Positions 25,091-34,548 of a stretch of DNA of 64,000 nt are shown here, in pieces. Origin of the DNA: Burkholderia sp. OK233. Lineage in GTDB: Bacteria; Pseudomonadota; Gammaproteobacteria; Burkholderiales; Burkholderiaceae. The stretch is from the NCBI RefSeq assembly GCF_900230185.1, contig NZ_OCSR01000001.1:5456001-5520000 (forward strand), in the 5' to 3' direction. Each line of letters begins with the position of its first letter. Positions within the stretch are counted from its first letter, which is position 1. Position numbers and translations under genes: made by a program. The notes beneath the pieces were generated by a model. That model did not search any database and was not told the DNA's origin. It worked only from the letters and a program-made list of their open reading frames with translations.

Positions 25091-26164
25091 ATGTCAACAT
25101 CTGAATTCGTCTATAACGGGCGCGGCACGCGTGTCGTCTTCGGGTGCGGCTCACGCACCCACATCGAACGTGAATTGCACACGCTGCAAGTACGCCGCGC
25201 TCTGGTTCTGTGTAGTCACGAACAACGCACATTGGGTGTATCGGTTGCCGACCAGTTGGGTGTGCTCGCGGCGGGTGTCTTTGATCGAGCGGCCATGCAC
25301 GTGCCGGTTGAGCTGGTCACGGAAGTACGCACGGTTGCCACATCGCTGGATGTCGACTGCCTCATCGCCGTGGGCGGCGGCTCCGCAATAGGCCTCGCGA
25401 AGGGCCTTGCCCTGGAGACGGGCCTGCCCATTCTCGCCGTGCCAACCACCTACGCCGGCAGTGAGATGACGCCCATATTCGGGCTGACCGAATCGGGCCT
25501 TAAACGGACAGGCAGCGATCTACGCGTCTTACCCAAAACGGTTGTCTACGATCCGGACCTGACCCTGACTTTGCCAGTCAGCATGTCCGTGACAAGCGGT
25601 ATTAACGCAATCGCACACGCGGCAGAAGGTCTGTATTCACGCGATGCCAATCCTCTTACCAGCCTGATGGCCGAAGAGGGCATCGCAGCGCTCGCGCGCA
25701 GCTTGCCCAAAATTGTCGCACAGCCGAACGACCCATCCGCACGCGCCGATGCGCTTTATGGCGCCTGGCTTTGCGGTGCCGTGCTCGGAAGCGTCGGTAT
25801 GGCGTTGCATCACAAGCTATGCCATACGCTCGGCGGCAGTTTCAATCTGCCGCACGCACCCACTCATACCATTGTGCTGCCACACGCCCTGGCGTATAAC
25901 GCAGGCGCTGTGCCGGACGCGATGAAACGGATTGCACGGGCGCTCGGGCACGACAGCGCCGCGCAAGGTCTGTACGAACTCGCGCGCGCAAACGGTGCGC
26001 CCGTCGCACTGAAGGAGATCGGCATGCTCGAAGAACAACTCGACCAGGCGGCCGACATTGCATGCAACAACGCGTACTGGAATCCTCGTCCGCTAGAACG
26101 CGGAGCAATTCGCGCGTTGCTGCAGCGGGCATTTGACGGTAGCGCACCAATTGATGGGTTATAG
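25091..26164 (+). CDS. maleylacetate reductase
   Basis: A 357-residue member of the iron-containing alcohol dehydrogenase family. The NAD-site GGGSAIGLAKG is followed by VPTTYAGSEMTP and by the metal-site helix HHKLCHTLGGSFNLPHA, all usual in maleylacetate reductases of the MacA/TftE/GraC group. It reduces maleylacetate to 3-oxoadipate with NAD(P)H, linking ring cleavage to the beta-ketoadipate pathway. No 3-oxoadipate CoA-transferase or thiolase is present in the window, so these steps must be encoded elsewhere. Confidence 0.9.
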   Translation: MSTSEFVYNGRGTRVVFGCGSRTHIERELHTLQVRRALVLCSHEQRTLGVSVADQLGVLAAGVFDRAAMHVPVELVTEVRTVATSLDVDCLIAVGGGSAIGLAKGLALETGLPILAVPTTYAGSEMTPIFGLTESGLKRTGSDLRVLPKTVVYDPDLTLTLPVSMSVTSGINAIAHAAEGLYSRDANPLTSLMAEEGIAALARSLPKIVAQPNDPSARADALYGAWLCGAVLGSVGMALHHKLCHTLGGSFNLPHAPTHTIVLPHALAYNAGAVPDAMKRIARALGHDSAAQGLYELARANGAPVALKEIGMLEEQLDQAADIACNNAYWNPRPLERGAIRALLQRAFDGSAPIDGL

Positions 26165-26235
26165 AACGAGTTTCGTCCGGACCAAATGATCCAGACACCC
26201 AATATTCATTTCAACGTGTCGCAAGGTACTCGCAC

Positions 26236-26919
26236 ATGGCGTCACATACACTTCCTGAGGCAAGAGATATCCGGGCACGTCGCCCGGTTGAACTGAAGCG
26301 TACTGAACAACTGCGCGCGCAGGAAACACGTTCGGCCATTTTAATTGCGGCTCTTACTGAATTTTCATCAAAGGGCTTCGAAGCCGCGAGTATCCGTAGC
26401 ATTGCTGACCGAATTGGGATGCAACATCCGCTCGTTACCTACCACTTTCGTTCCAAAGAAATTCTGTGGCAGGCGGTGGCCGAATATGTATTCGAACGTA
26501 TCCGGCAAGAACGCGATACAAGTCTGTCCAGCTTCGGTCCGACTAGCGCGGTCGATCGGCTCAAGCTGGCATATAGGGCGCTATTTCGCTTCACGGTAGC
26601 GTTTCCCGAGTTTCATCGCTTCATACTTCAGGAATCGCTAGGCTCCAGCTCGCGGCTGCAATGGCTCGCAGATGCTTTCCTGAAACCGCTAATCGGTTGG
26701 TTGCTTCCGCAAATTCGCGCCGCCCAGAAGGAACACGCGCTACCCAACGTCGAGCCTATTGTTTTCCACTATATGTTGATTAGTCTGACGTCGACCCTCT
26801 CGGGCTTCGGTCCGGAATTTTCGGCAACAAGTGATCTATCACCGTCCGATCCGGCGCTGGCCGAAGAATATTGGCGCACCGTGGAGCAGCTCGTGTTTGG
26901 AGCATTTGCATCACGCTAG
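26236..26919 (+). CDS. TetR family transcriptional regulator (twin A)
   Basis: The 227-residue protein has a TetR helix-turn-helix at about residues 45-70 (AASIRSIADRIGMQHPLVTYH). Its ligand domain ends with LTSTLSGFGPE. It is roughly 70% identical by eye to the TetR at 38764-39522, and the recognition helices differ by only a few conservative changes. It is the last gene of the decarboxylase/dioxygenase operon (71-base gap) and convergent with the HMG-CoA lyase-like gene. It probably binds the palindromes at 23122 and 34426. Confidence 0.9.
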   Translation: MASHTLPEARDIRARRPVELKRTEQLRAQETRSAILIAALTEFSSKGFEAASIRSIADRIGMQHPLVTYHFRSKEILWQAVAEYVFERIRQERDTSLSSFGPTSAVDRLKLAYRALFRFTVAFPEFHRFILQESLGSSSRLQWLADAFLKPLIGWLLPQIRAAQKEHALPNVEPIVFHYMLISLTSTLSGFGPEFSATSDLSPSDPALAEEYWRTVEQLVFGAFASR

Positions 26920-26992
26920 AGGGGCCGCATCCCGCAACGCGGTATTTGCCGACGCACGCACTAAATTGTCGAACTCCGTCGACACAACAACA

Positions 26993-27940
26993 TCAGTTGA
27001 GTGCCTTGCGCGCTGTCAATGCCTTACCCGCGCGCGCGCCATTCTCCCGGCCCATTTGCTGACTCACCCAATCGCCAATCGAAACGACGGCGTCCAGGTC
27101 AATGCCCGTTTCGATCCCGAGGCCGTCCAGAAGGTAGAGCAGATCTTCGGTAGCAACATTGCCGGTGGCGCCTTTGGCATAGGGGCAACCGCCCAGTCCA
27201 CCAACGGACGCATGGAACGTTGACATTCCGACCTGAAGGGCGGCGAAGATATTTGCCAATGCCTGCCCATAGGTGTCGTGAAAGTGGCCAGCGAGACTCG
27301 CCAACGGAAACGCCCTGGAAGCGGCCTCAACAACTCGCTGAACCTGGTGCGCCGTACCCACTCCGATTGTGTCGGCAATGTCGATTTCGTCACACCCCAG
27401 ATCGCGAAAGCGCCTGACCATATCGACGACGGCATCAACGCTCACCGGCCCCTGGTACGGGCATCCGAAGGAGCATGAAATGCTGGCGCGCAATCGCAAT
27501 CCCGCTTCTTTCGCCACACGCGCGACCGGCGCGAAGCGTTCGAGCGATTCCGTGACAGAACAATTGATGTTGCGAATGGAAAATGCTTCGCTCGCGGCAC
27601 CGAAAATGACGACCTCGTCGACCTTGCTCTCAATCGCGGCCTCGAGCCCTCTCATGTTGGGTGTCAGCGCAGCGTACGAGACTCCCGCTGCGCGATCTAT
27701 CCCAGCCATGACTGCCGCACCGTCGGCCATTTGCGGAATCCATTTTGGCGACACGAAGGACGCCGCTTCGATTCGTCGTACGCCGGCGCCAACGAGTCGA
27801 TTGACCAGTTCAATCTTGGTGTCGGTTGGTATGAACGTACTTTCCGCCTGCAGACCGTCTCTAGGCCCGACCTCGACAATGTGTACGCGCTTTGGAAGAA
27901 CGTTATCCATGCCCTTCCTCCAAGGTTCCTGCTGATTCAT
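26993..27940 (-). CDS. hydroxymethylglutaryl-CoA lyase family protein
   Basis: The 315-residue TIM-barrel enzyme has VEVGPRDGLQ with the catalytic Arg/Asp, ASFVSPKWIPQMAD, metal histidines in GHFHDTYGQALAN and the lyase cysteine loop GGLGGCPYAKGATGN. Authentic HMG-CoA lyases split HMG-CoA into acetoacetate and acetyl-CoA. Two starts are possible: 27940 (GGAG seven bases away) and 27910 (GGAGG closely placed). It is the last gene of the CocE-crotonase-ligase-flavoprotein operon. No leucine-pathway carboxylase is nearby, so it may cleave another 3-hydroxyacyl-CoA here. Confidence 0.88.
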   Translation of the reverse strand: MNQQEPWRKGMDNVLPKRVHIVEVGPRDGLQAESTFIPTDTKIELVNRLVGAGVRRIEAASFVSPKWIPQMADGAAVMAGIDRAAGVSYAALTPNMRGLEAAIESKVDEVVIFGAASEAFSIRNINCSVTESLERFAPVARVAKEAGLRLRASISCSFGCPYQGPVSVDAVVDMVRRFRDLGCDEIDIADTIGVGTAHQVQRVVEAASRAFPLASLAGHFHDTYGQALANIFAALQVGMSTFHASVGGLGGCPYAKGATGNVATEDLLYLLDGLGIETGIDLDAVVSIGDWVSQQMGRENGARAGKALTARKALN

Positions 27941-27976
27941 TTTTAACTCCGTTTCGTGGCAAGGGCCAACCCTCGC

Positions 27977-29731
27977 CTACTTCGAGAGCACCTGCCCCAA
28001 TGCCCGGCGAAGTTCGGCTGCCGGATCATCCGGCTGCGTAAGGCTACGCCACGCAACATGATGGTCCGGGCGGGTCAATACGCAACCACTGTCGCCGATT
28101 TCACGCACGCGAGCCCAGTCGCCCGTGTGGTCCGCATAGGCCTGCCGCGGACCAATAACGTGCACGTCAATCTTCAACCCCAGCTCCTCACCAACGTTTG
28201 AGGCAGCCTCAACCCATGCTTCGCCTCCAAGACCGGTGAACAGTACGAATCGCCCATGTCCTGCGAGGTCAAGCGTGGAGTGTTGCCGTCCACGGGCGTC
28301 GAAAACCCAGGCATGCGGCAGACGCGCGCCGGGCCATGTCGTGGCCTGGTAATACAGTTCACGGTCACGCGTGAACTCCGGTTCGGTTTGCCCATCGGTC
28401 ACCGCAGCGCTCGATTGATAGCGTTGATTCATCTCCACGCCCTGGGCGTCCAGTTCATATCGCTTGAACGCCAACGCCTCCCGAATTTCGTCCCGCTGTT
28501 TTTCGGCAGCCGCCGTGGATCCGCTTCGAGCATGCATATTCGCTTGCAAGACCTCGCCGTCGTTCGATTTGTCGATGCCAAGCGCGCTATAGAGCGGTGC
28601 AAATTCCGCAATCGACTGGTTCGCGCGGGTGACGACCTGCCTGGCGATCGGTGCACGCTCGGCCGAATAGGTATCCAGAAGCGCTTCACCTGCGCGTCCC
28701 TGGATGACTTCCGCGAGCTTCCAGGCGAGGTTAAACGCGTCCTGAATCGACGTGTTGGAGCCCAACCCGCCGGACGGTGGGTGCCGGTGGGTCGCATCGC
28801 CCATGCAGAACACTCTCCCCTCCTGCATACGGGTCGCGTACATGTTGTTCACTGTCCAGGTATTCGCGCCCAACAGTTCGATCTCGAGATCCGGCTTGCC
28901 CACAAGTTGGCGTGCGATCGTGGTGGCCTTTGCCTCGTCCACAACCGGCGCAGGCTCGTTGATGTCATAGCCCCAAACAATCAACCACTCGTGCCAGGGC
29001 CGAACCATCCGGATCAGGCCCATCCCGATACCGCCCACTTCTGCGCCCGGTTGCATGATTGGGTACAACACTGCCGGGCGGTGCGCGACGAATTCAGACA
29101 GGTCCGCGCGGAACCAGATGTTCATCGATCCCCGCACACCCATCTGCCCTTCAAAAGGCAGACCCGCGTCCTTTGCGACCTTGGAGTTCCCTCCGTCCGC
29201 ACCGATAAGGTACTTTGATCTGACCGTGAACTCCTCTCCCGACAATCGGTCACGGCAGCGCGTGAGAACACCCTCGTCGGTTTGCGTATGGCTCAGATAT
29301 TCCGTGCTCATCCGCGCTTCGGTCCCTCGCGCGCAAGCCGTTTTGAAAAGCAGCGGCTCCATGAACGTCTGCGGCAAATCGTTCATCTTGGTCGGACTCG
29401 ACAATTGACGCTCCGCTCTTGACAGCGGATGCAGTCCCCAACTGGGCACCCTGCCAATCTCCTCGCCGGTCAGACTTTCGCAGAAAACCGTTCCGCCCAT
29501 CAGATCCTGATCGGTCGCGTACAGGTAGGCCTCCTGCTCGACCTGCTGGCCGAGGTCGCGCAGGACCTCCATGGTGCGCAGGTTCGTGATGTGCGCTCGA
29601 GGCGTGTTGGCCAGCCAACGATACTGGTTGATGACCATGTTGTTGATACCGTACGTCGAAAGCAGCGCGGCACTGGCGGAGCCGGCAGGCCCCGTTCCGA
29701 CGATGAGTACGTCCGTGGTTATTTCATACAT
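27977..29731 (-). CDS. FAD-dependent aromatic monooxygenase (phenol hydroxylase / TfdB-like)
   Basis: The 584-residue class A flavoprotein shows the FAD-binding GTGPAGSASAALLSTYG, the DG motif (IGADGGNSKVAKDAG) and the GD motif (GDATHRHPPSGGLGSNTSIQD). A C-terminal thioredoxin-like domain follows (about residues 430-580), as in phenol hydroxylase, 2,4-dichlorophenol hydroxylase and resorcinol-type enzymes. It uses NADPH and O2 to hydroxylate a phenol ortho to the hydroxyl. GGAGG six bases upstream fixes the ATG at 29731. It could supply hydroxyquinol for the ring-cleavage operon that shares its operator. Confidence 0.9.
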   Translation of the reverse strand: MYEITTDVLIVGTGPAGSASAALLSTYGINNMVINQYRWLANTPRAHITNLRTMEVLRDLGQQVEQEAYLYATDQDLMGGTVFCESLTGEEIGRVPSWGLHPLSRAERQLSSPTKMNDLPQTFMEPLLFKTACARGTEARMSTEYLSHTQTDEGVLTRCRDRLSGEEFTVRSKYLIGADGGNSKVAKDAGLPFEGQMGVRGSMNIWFRADLSEFVAHRPAVLYPIMQPGAEVGGIGMGLIRMVRPWHEWLIVWGYDINEPAPVVDEAKATTIARQLVGKPDLEIELLGANTWTVNNMYATRMQEGRVFCMGDATHRHPPSGGLGSNTSIQDAFNLAWKLAEVIQGRAGEALLDTYSAERAPIARQVVTRANQSIAEFAPLYSALGIDKSNDGEVLQANMHARSGSTAAAEKQRDEIREALAFKRYELDAQGVEMNQRYQSSAAVTDGQTEPEFTRDRELYYQATTWPGARLPHAWVFDARGRQHSTLDLAGHGRFVLFTGLGGEAWVEAASNVGEELGLKIDVHVIGPRQAYADHTGDWARVREIGDSGCVLTRPDHHVAWRSLTQPDDPAAELRRALGQVLSK

Positions 29732-29850
29732 TCGACACCTCCAATTTTCACGCCTTCGCAACTCGCCACATCCTCATGATTCGGATACCTAATTCAAGGC
29801 GAGTTTACGAGTCTCTGTTTTTGCGATCCTGTCCGGTTTTCGCTAACCTG

Positions 29851-31587
29851 TCAGGCGGTCTTGTGCTCGGTCAGATTGAGATAGCGGATCATCTCCTCAC
29901 GCATGGCGAACTTCTGTACTTTTCCCGTAACGGTCATAGGCAGTTCGCTCACGAAGCGAATATATTTGGGCACCTTATAGTGCGCGATCTGCCCCCGGCA
30001 AAAGTCTCTGATGTCCTCCTCAGTCGAACCTTCGCCTTTTCGAAGCACGATCCAGGCGCACAACTCCTCGCCGTTCTTCTCATCCGGCACGCCAAACACC
30101 TGCACATTCTGGATTTTTGGATGCCTGAAGAGGTATTCCTCGACTTCGCGGGGATAGATGTTCTCTCCCCCTCGAATCACCATGTCCTTCAACCTTCCCA
30201 CAATGTTGCAATATCCATCGGCGTCGATCGTAGCGAGATCGCCTGTATGCATCCATCCGTCAACAATGCTTTCGCGCGTTTTTGTCTCGTCTTCCCAGTA
30301 CCCCTGCATCACCGAGTACCCTTTTGTACAGAGTTCTCCCGTCTCACCGACAGATACAGTCTTACCATCGAAATCAACGATCTTTACCTCGAGATGAGGT
30401 TGAATTCGCCCCACCGTTGTCGTGCGCTTATCGAGCGGATCCGCGGTTCCACTCTGAAACGACACGGGGCTGGTCTCTGTCATGCCATACGCAATGGTGA
30501 CCTCTCGCATATGCATTTTGGTCACGACCTGATTCATTGTCTCGACGGGACAAGGCGATCCGGCCATGATGCCGGTACGCAGACTGCTCAGGTCAAACGA
30601 TGAAAAGTCCGCATGCCCCAGTTCAGCGATAAACATGGTCGGCACCCCGTGAAGTGCGGTGCAGCGCTCTTCCGAGACCGCTGCGAGGGTCGCGCCGGCG
30701 TCGAATCCTTCGCCAGGGAAGACCATCTGAGCGCCAACCGACACGCACGCCAGTACGCCGAGCACCATGCCGAAACAGTGGTACAGCGGGACAGGAATGC
30801 AAAGTGAGTCGGCTTCGGACAGCTTCATCGCCATGCCAACAAAGCGTGCGTTGTTGACAATGTTTCGGTGCGTCAGCGTTGCACCTTTTGGGCTACCGGT
30901 GGTGCCGCTCGTGAACTGGATATTGATCGGGTCCTGGGAAGAAAGTGTTTGCTCGACGGCGTCGATTACCTCACGCCCTTCTTCTCGAAGCATCCCCTCT
31001 CCGCGCTGCATGACCGTGTGGAACGACATGACGCCCGATACGCGCCAGTCACCCACGGAGATGACCGTGCGAAGGTCCGGCAGACGTTCGACCTTCAACT
31101 CATCCGGCTGCTGCGACGCGAGTTCAGGCGCTATGTCGAGCAACATCGAAATGTAGTTCGACGTTTTGAAGCTCTCGGCGGTGACAAGCGCCTTGCATTT
31201 CACTTTCCGCAACGCGTACTCGAGTTCCGACACACGATAGGCGGGATTGATGTTGACCAGCACAGCACCGATGCGAGCCGTCGCGAACTGTGTGAGCAAC
31301 CATTCGAACCGGTTGGGAGACCAGATGCCAACGCGATCCCCTTTTCCTATTCCCAACGACAGAAGCCCTGCGGCAAGCTGATCGACATGATCGTCAAATT
31401 CGCTCCATGTCCACCGTACAAGTTGCTCCCGGAATACCACAGCTTGCTGATCAGGAAATCTGCGTGCTGTTTCCCTCAGAAACTGGCCGACCGTAGACTC
31501 GCTCAACGGAACGTCCGTCGAACCCCGTACGTAGGCAACGCCATCGGCAGGCGCTTCGAGCGTAAGGGAACCGGGTAAAGTGTGCAT
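29851..31587 (-). CDS. AMP-binding acyl-CoA synthetase (second copy)
   Basis: The 578-residue ligase has FTSGTTGSPKGATLTHRN, YGMTETSPVSFQ, GRLKDMVIRGGENIYPRE and the catalytic Lys in TVTGKVQKF. It is a paralogue of the ligase at 7323-8984, and long stretches around VPTMFIA and SSLRTGIMAGSPCP are nearly the same. The start at 31587 has GGAGG eight bases upstream, preferred to an ATG that lies within the ribosome site. In both loci the ligase follows a paralogous crotonase, so the two genes were probably duplicated together. Confidence 0.9.
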   Translation of the reverse strand: MHTLPGSLTLEAPADGVAYVRGSTDVPLSESTVGQFLRETARRFPDQQAVVFREQLVRWTWSEFDDHVDQLAAGLLSLGIGKGDRVGIWSPNRFEWLLTQFATARIGAVLVNINPAYRVSELEYALRKVKCKALVTAESFKTSNYISMLLDIAPELASQQPDELKVERLPDLRTVISVGDWRVSGVMSFHTVMQRGEGMLREEGREVIDAVEQTLSSQDPINIQFTSGTTGSPKGATLTHRNIVNNARFVGMAMKLSEADSLCIPVPLYHCFGMVLGVLACVSVGAQMVFPGEGFDAGATLAAVSEERCTALHGVPTMFIAELGHADFSSFDLSSLRTGIMAGSPCPVETMNQVVTKMHMREVTIAYGMTETSPVSFQSGTADPLDKRTTTVGRIQPHLEVKIVDFDGKTVSVGETGELCTKGYSVMQGYWEDETKTRESIVDGWMHTGDLATIDADGYCNIVGRLKDMVIRGGENIYPREVEEYLFRHPKIQNVQVFGVPDEKNGEELCAWIVLRKGEGSTEEDIRDFCRGQIAHYKVPKYIRFVSELPMTVTGKVQKFAMREEMIRYLNLTEHKTA

Positions 31588-31697
31588 GAAGCCATCCTCC
31601 ATCGTTACTGCGCGTTTCCGTCAAAATTCCGTTGAACGGAGTTATGTAGCGATTGCAATGCCGCCGGCCCCTGTCGAAGGCCGACATCGAAAACGCT

Positions 31698-32486
31698 TTA
31701 TTTCCCGTGAAAAACCATCTCACCCGGTTCTTCATCGCGATCGAACGCCTCGGCCGTGTGGGCGAAACCTCGCGTGGCGTCCTCCGTGTTGTACAAGTCC
31801 ATGCACACATCCAGCATGGCGGCATCCGCACCCGGGATGCCACCGCTTGACCACACCTTGAGCAAGGTGCGCGTAGCTGCGTACGAAAGCGTCGGACCGT
31901 CGGAGAGCTGCGTAACCAGCTCGGCAGCAACACGTTCGAGCGCATCGGGTTCGGCCACGTGCGTCGCAATCCCGAGGTCCCGGGCCACGCTGCCGGGAAT
32001 CGCTTCACCCAGCATCGCGAAACGGGATGCGTTGCTACGCCCCACGCGCTCGGCCAGCCGCTGCAGTGCTCCCGCAATGGGAAGCATTGCCGTCGTGACC
32101 TCGACGCACCGGAACACCGCGTCGGTTGACGCCACAATGAAGTCACAGTTCAACGCGAGTTCAAAGCCGCCGCCAAAAGCCAGACCTTGCACCACCGCCA
32201 CCGTCGGGACGCGGAGCGCTTCGATTGCACGATACGAAGTGTTGATCTCCGCAACGAACGTGCGGAACCAGTTCAAGTCCTTTCCTGGCCATTCGCGAAC
32301 CTCACCACCGAGACTGAAGTTGGGCCCTTCGGCTCGAACGACCAGTACCCGGATGTCGCTTTCGCTAGCTTCGTGAACCGCCACCCGGAGACACTCTGCA
32401 AACCGCGCATCGAGCCGGTTGTACGGCGGATTCGCCAGCACGATATTCCCGACCTTCCCGTCGCGCTCAAAACGTATGCTTTTCAT
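31698..32486 (-). CDS. enoyl-CoA hydratase/isomerase family protein (second copy)
   Basis: This 262-residue crotonase has the oxyanion loop GLAFGGGFELALNCDF. It has the same length as the protein at 6500-7288 and is clearly its paralogue (shared GNIVLANPP and KVWSSGGIPGADA versus KAWSGGGVPGADA). As there, the first catalytic Glu position appears kept (RCVEVTT) but the second carries Arg (ASRFAML). It lies 64 bases after the CocE-type hydrolase gene and before the ligase. A hydratase, isomerase or lyase role on the CoA ester made by the ligase is expected. Confidence 0.87.
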   Translation of the reverse strand: MKSIRFERDGKVGNIVLANPPYNRLDARFAECLRVAVHEASESDIRVLVVRAEGPNFSLGGEVREWPGKDLNWFRTFVAEINTSYRAIEALRVPTVAVVQGLAFGGGFELALNCDFIVASTDAVFRCVEVTTAMLPIAGALQRLAERVGRSNASRFAMLGEAIPGSVARDLGIATHVAEPDALERVAAELVTQLSDGPTLSYAATRTLLKVWSSGGIPGADAAMLDVCMDLYNTEDATRGFAHTAEAFDRDEEPGEMVFHGK

Positions 32487-32550
32487 CGCCTAACCTCACT
32501 ATTCAGTCAGATTCACCGAGCGTCCGTGACGCTTGGGAATGTTTCGCAAT

Positions 32551-34290
32551 TCAGGAGTTGTCTTGATTCAACGGAATGATTGGAAGAAGCAGATGAGAAG
32601 GACGATCCGCGTCACGGTAAATCTTGTGAGTAACCGTGTTGCTGCTGGTGACGTGATACGGAATGTATTCGACATCGGTCATCGCACCCGTTCCCGTCGG
32701 CGCGTCCATGCTGCAGATCTCGATACAGATCCGATGGCCGGCCTTGAACTGGTTTGCCGTTGCGAGCACCTGGATTTCATACTTGACGATCTCGCCAGGT
32801 GTGACCGGCGCGACCGACTCTTTCGTCAATTTGTGGAACGGCTCCGCAGGCGTGGATCGGGCAGGATCCGTTGCACGGTATGACGCTTTCAGCCAGCCGC
32901 GAGTAAGTTCGCGCTCAGGCAGTGTGTCCGGAACCGACCGTTCGCCGACGCGTGCAGTAACGACCGATACGTCCGGACCCACGTCCTTGAGTACGACAAT
33001 CCAGTTGGTGTCGGTCTGGTCGATCTCTGCGTAGAGCGTCAGCGAAATAGGACCCGCCACCAGCACGTCCTGCGCAAGCGGCTCAGTCATGTAACGCAGG
33101 CGCTCAACCCTGGACGTCTTTTTGAGCGGCATTTGCGTGAAGACATCAGGTTCCCGATGCGCGTTGCCAACCTCCGCTGCAGGACGAGGGGCGTCTGTGG
33201 AAAGCTGCTCCCAGCCCGACAGGTAGTACTTCGCCCATTGCGTCTCAGGTAAAGGCCAGTCACTACCCGTGCGCCATTCGTTGGCGCCCATGACCCAGTA
33301 ACGGACCGGGGGTTCATTCATGATGCCCGTATCGATGCCCTTCAACCAGTAGTCATACCAGCGAATAACTTCGTCGTGGTATTGATGGAATGGCCGCTCC
33401 AGATGCGCCGGACCCGTAAAGATCAGTTTGCGCGGCTGTTTGACATTGCTGAAGTAATGCTGCGCGCCGAGCCAGTGCAATTTATACGTGTAAGCGTAGG
33501 CACCGGAACCCGTATAGAACGGCACCTTGATCGACTTGAAAACTTCCTCGGCTCGCTCGACCGTCCCTTCCGGCTCCCAGGGGTTCGTCATGATGTGGTA
33601 CATCACCCCTGTGCGCTGCCCCTTCTGCGTCAGGATGTTGTACAGGTTGATGTACATCTTGTAGTCGGGATTGCGCATGGCTGCGCGCCAGAGTTCCTCT
33701 TGCGCATCAGGTAGCGTACCCGGCACACCGCGCGGCTCATGCACCGTGCTGAAAACGTCAAGCAGATACGGGAACGTGTGAATGACACCACCGGGATTGA
33801 AGTCCCGGAACCCGAACATCCCGCCGTATGCACTACAGGCGTCGTACGGAAAAATTGCCTTGAGCGCGGGGTGGCCCTGCGCTGCCGCACGCCATTGTTC
33901 GCCGGCAAAACCCGAGATCCCCACCATTCCGACCTTGCCGTCGGACCACGGCTGCTGCGTGATCCATTCGATCATGTCGTAATGGTCAGTATTCTCCTCG
34001 CCATAGTGACCTTCCGACTTGGCGGAGCCGCGCGGTTGTGCAATGACGTGCACATAACCATTGGCGATGAAGCGGCGAGTGTCCCCGGCTTCTATCGGCC
34101 CGAACCAGAGCGGCGCATGCGCGGGCTGTGGGGGCAAGACATCCGCAATATCCGGACCCTGAAGATCCTTGTTGTGCAGAGCTGAAGCGTACAGCACGGG
34201 ATACTTGCCATCCGCATCCGGTCGATAAACGTCTACCGCAAGACGGGTTCCGTCCCGCATCGTTACGACGATGTCGCGTTCTTCAATCAT
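32551..34290 (-). CDS. CocE/NonD family hydrolase (peptidase S15-like)
   Basis: A 579-residue protein with an alpha/beta hydrolase domain (MRDGTRLAVDVYRP near the start) and a C-terminal beta jelly-roll domain (about residues 350-570). The nucleophile is probably Ser126 in GISGFAG; the family usually has Tyr after this Ser. Known members cleave esters or amides, such as cocaine esterase and cephalosporin acylases. It is the first gene of the minus-strand operon. It may release a carboxylic acid, from an ester or amide, that the ligase then activates (inference). Confidence 0.88.
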   Translation of the reverse strand: MIEERDIVVTMRDGTRLAVDVYRPDADGKYPVLYASALHNKDLQGPDIADVLPPQPAHAPLWFGPIEAGDTRRFIANGYVHVIAQPRGSAKSEGHYGEENTDHYDMIEWITQQPWSDGKVGMVGISGFAGEQWRAAAQGHPALKAIFPYDACSAYGGMFGFRDFNPGGVIHTFPYLLDVFSTVHEPRGVPGTLPDAQEELWRAAMRNPDYKMYINLYNILTQKGQRTGVMYHIMTNPWEPEGTVERAEEVFKSIKVPFYTGSGAYAYTYKLHWLGAQHYFSNVKQPRKLIFTGPAHLERPFHQYHDEVIRWYDYWLKGIDTGIMNEPPVRYWVMGANEWRTGSDWPLPETQWAKYYLSGWEQLSTDAPRPAAEVGNAHREPDVFTQMPLKKTSRVERLRYMTEPLAQDVLVAGPISLTLYAEIDQTDTNWIVVLKDVGPDVSVVTARVGERSVPDTLPERELTRGWLKASYRATDPARSTPAEPFHKLTKESVAPVTPGEIVKYEIQVLATANQFKAGHRICIEICSMDAPTGTGAMTDVEYIPYHVTSSNTVTHKIYRDADRPSHLLLPIIPLNQDNS

Positions 34291-34422
34291 GTCTCCTCCT
34301 TCGTTGGCCTGTTCGGCGTCAACAGACGGCCCTCTTAAGGCCGAAGATTTGCTCTACCCGCCGACATGCGTTTTTTGCGTTCGCTCATCGAGAGCCGCAC
34401 GATCAGGCAGGTTCCGTAATTC

Positions 34423-34451
34423 ACTATACTTCACGTCCGTAAAGTATGCAA
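34423..34451 (-). promoter_or_regulatory. promoter with embedded TetR-type operator of the CocE operon
   Basis: Read on the minus strand, TTGCAT (34446-34451) and TATAGT (34423-34428) are exactly 17 bases apart. The intervening sequence belongs to a near-palindrome (34426-34447) with halves ATACTTTACG and CGTGAAGTAT. Occupancy would block RNA polymerase. It lies about 130 bases upstream of the CocE-type gene. Confidence 0.7.
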
Positions 34452-34548
34452 GACGAACAACATGCCAAAGATAAAAGTTTGAATCTCAAATGAATTGCGC
34501 CCGAGCAACCGCTACGTGTCCAGGACCTCGCGTGCTAGCGTCATACCG

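Noticed and set aside
26970..26990. TGTCGA-TCGACA inverted repeat between TetR and the HMG-CoA lyase gene
   Set aside because: Short arms and no T-tract; could be chance.
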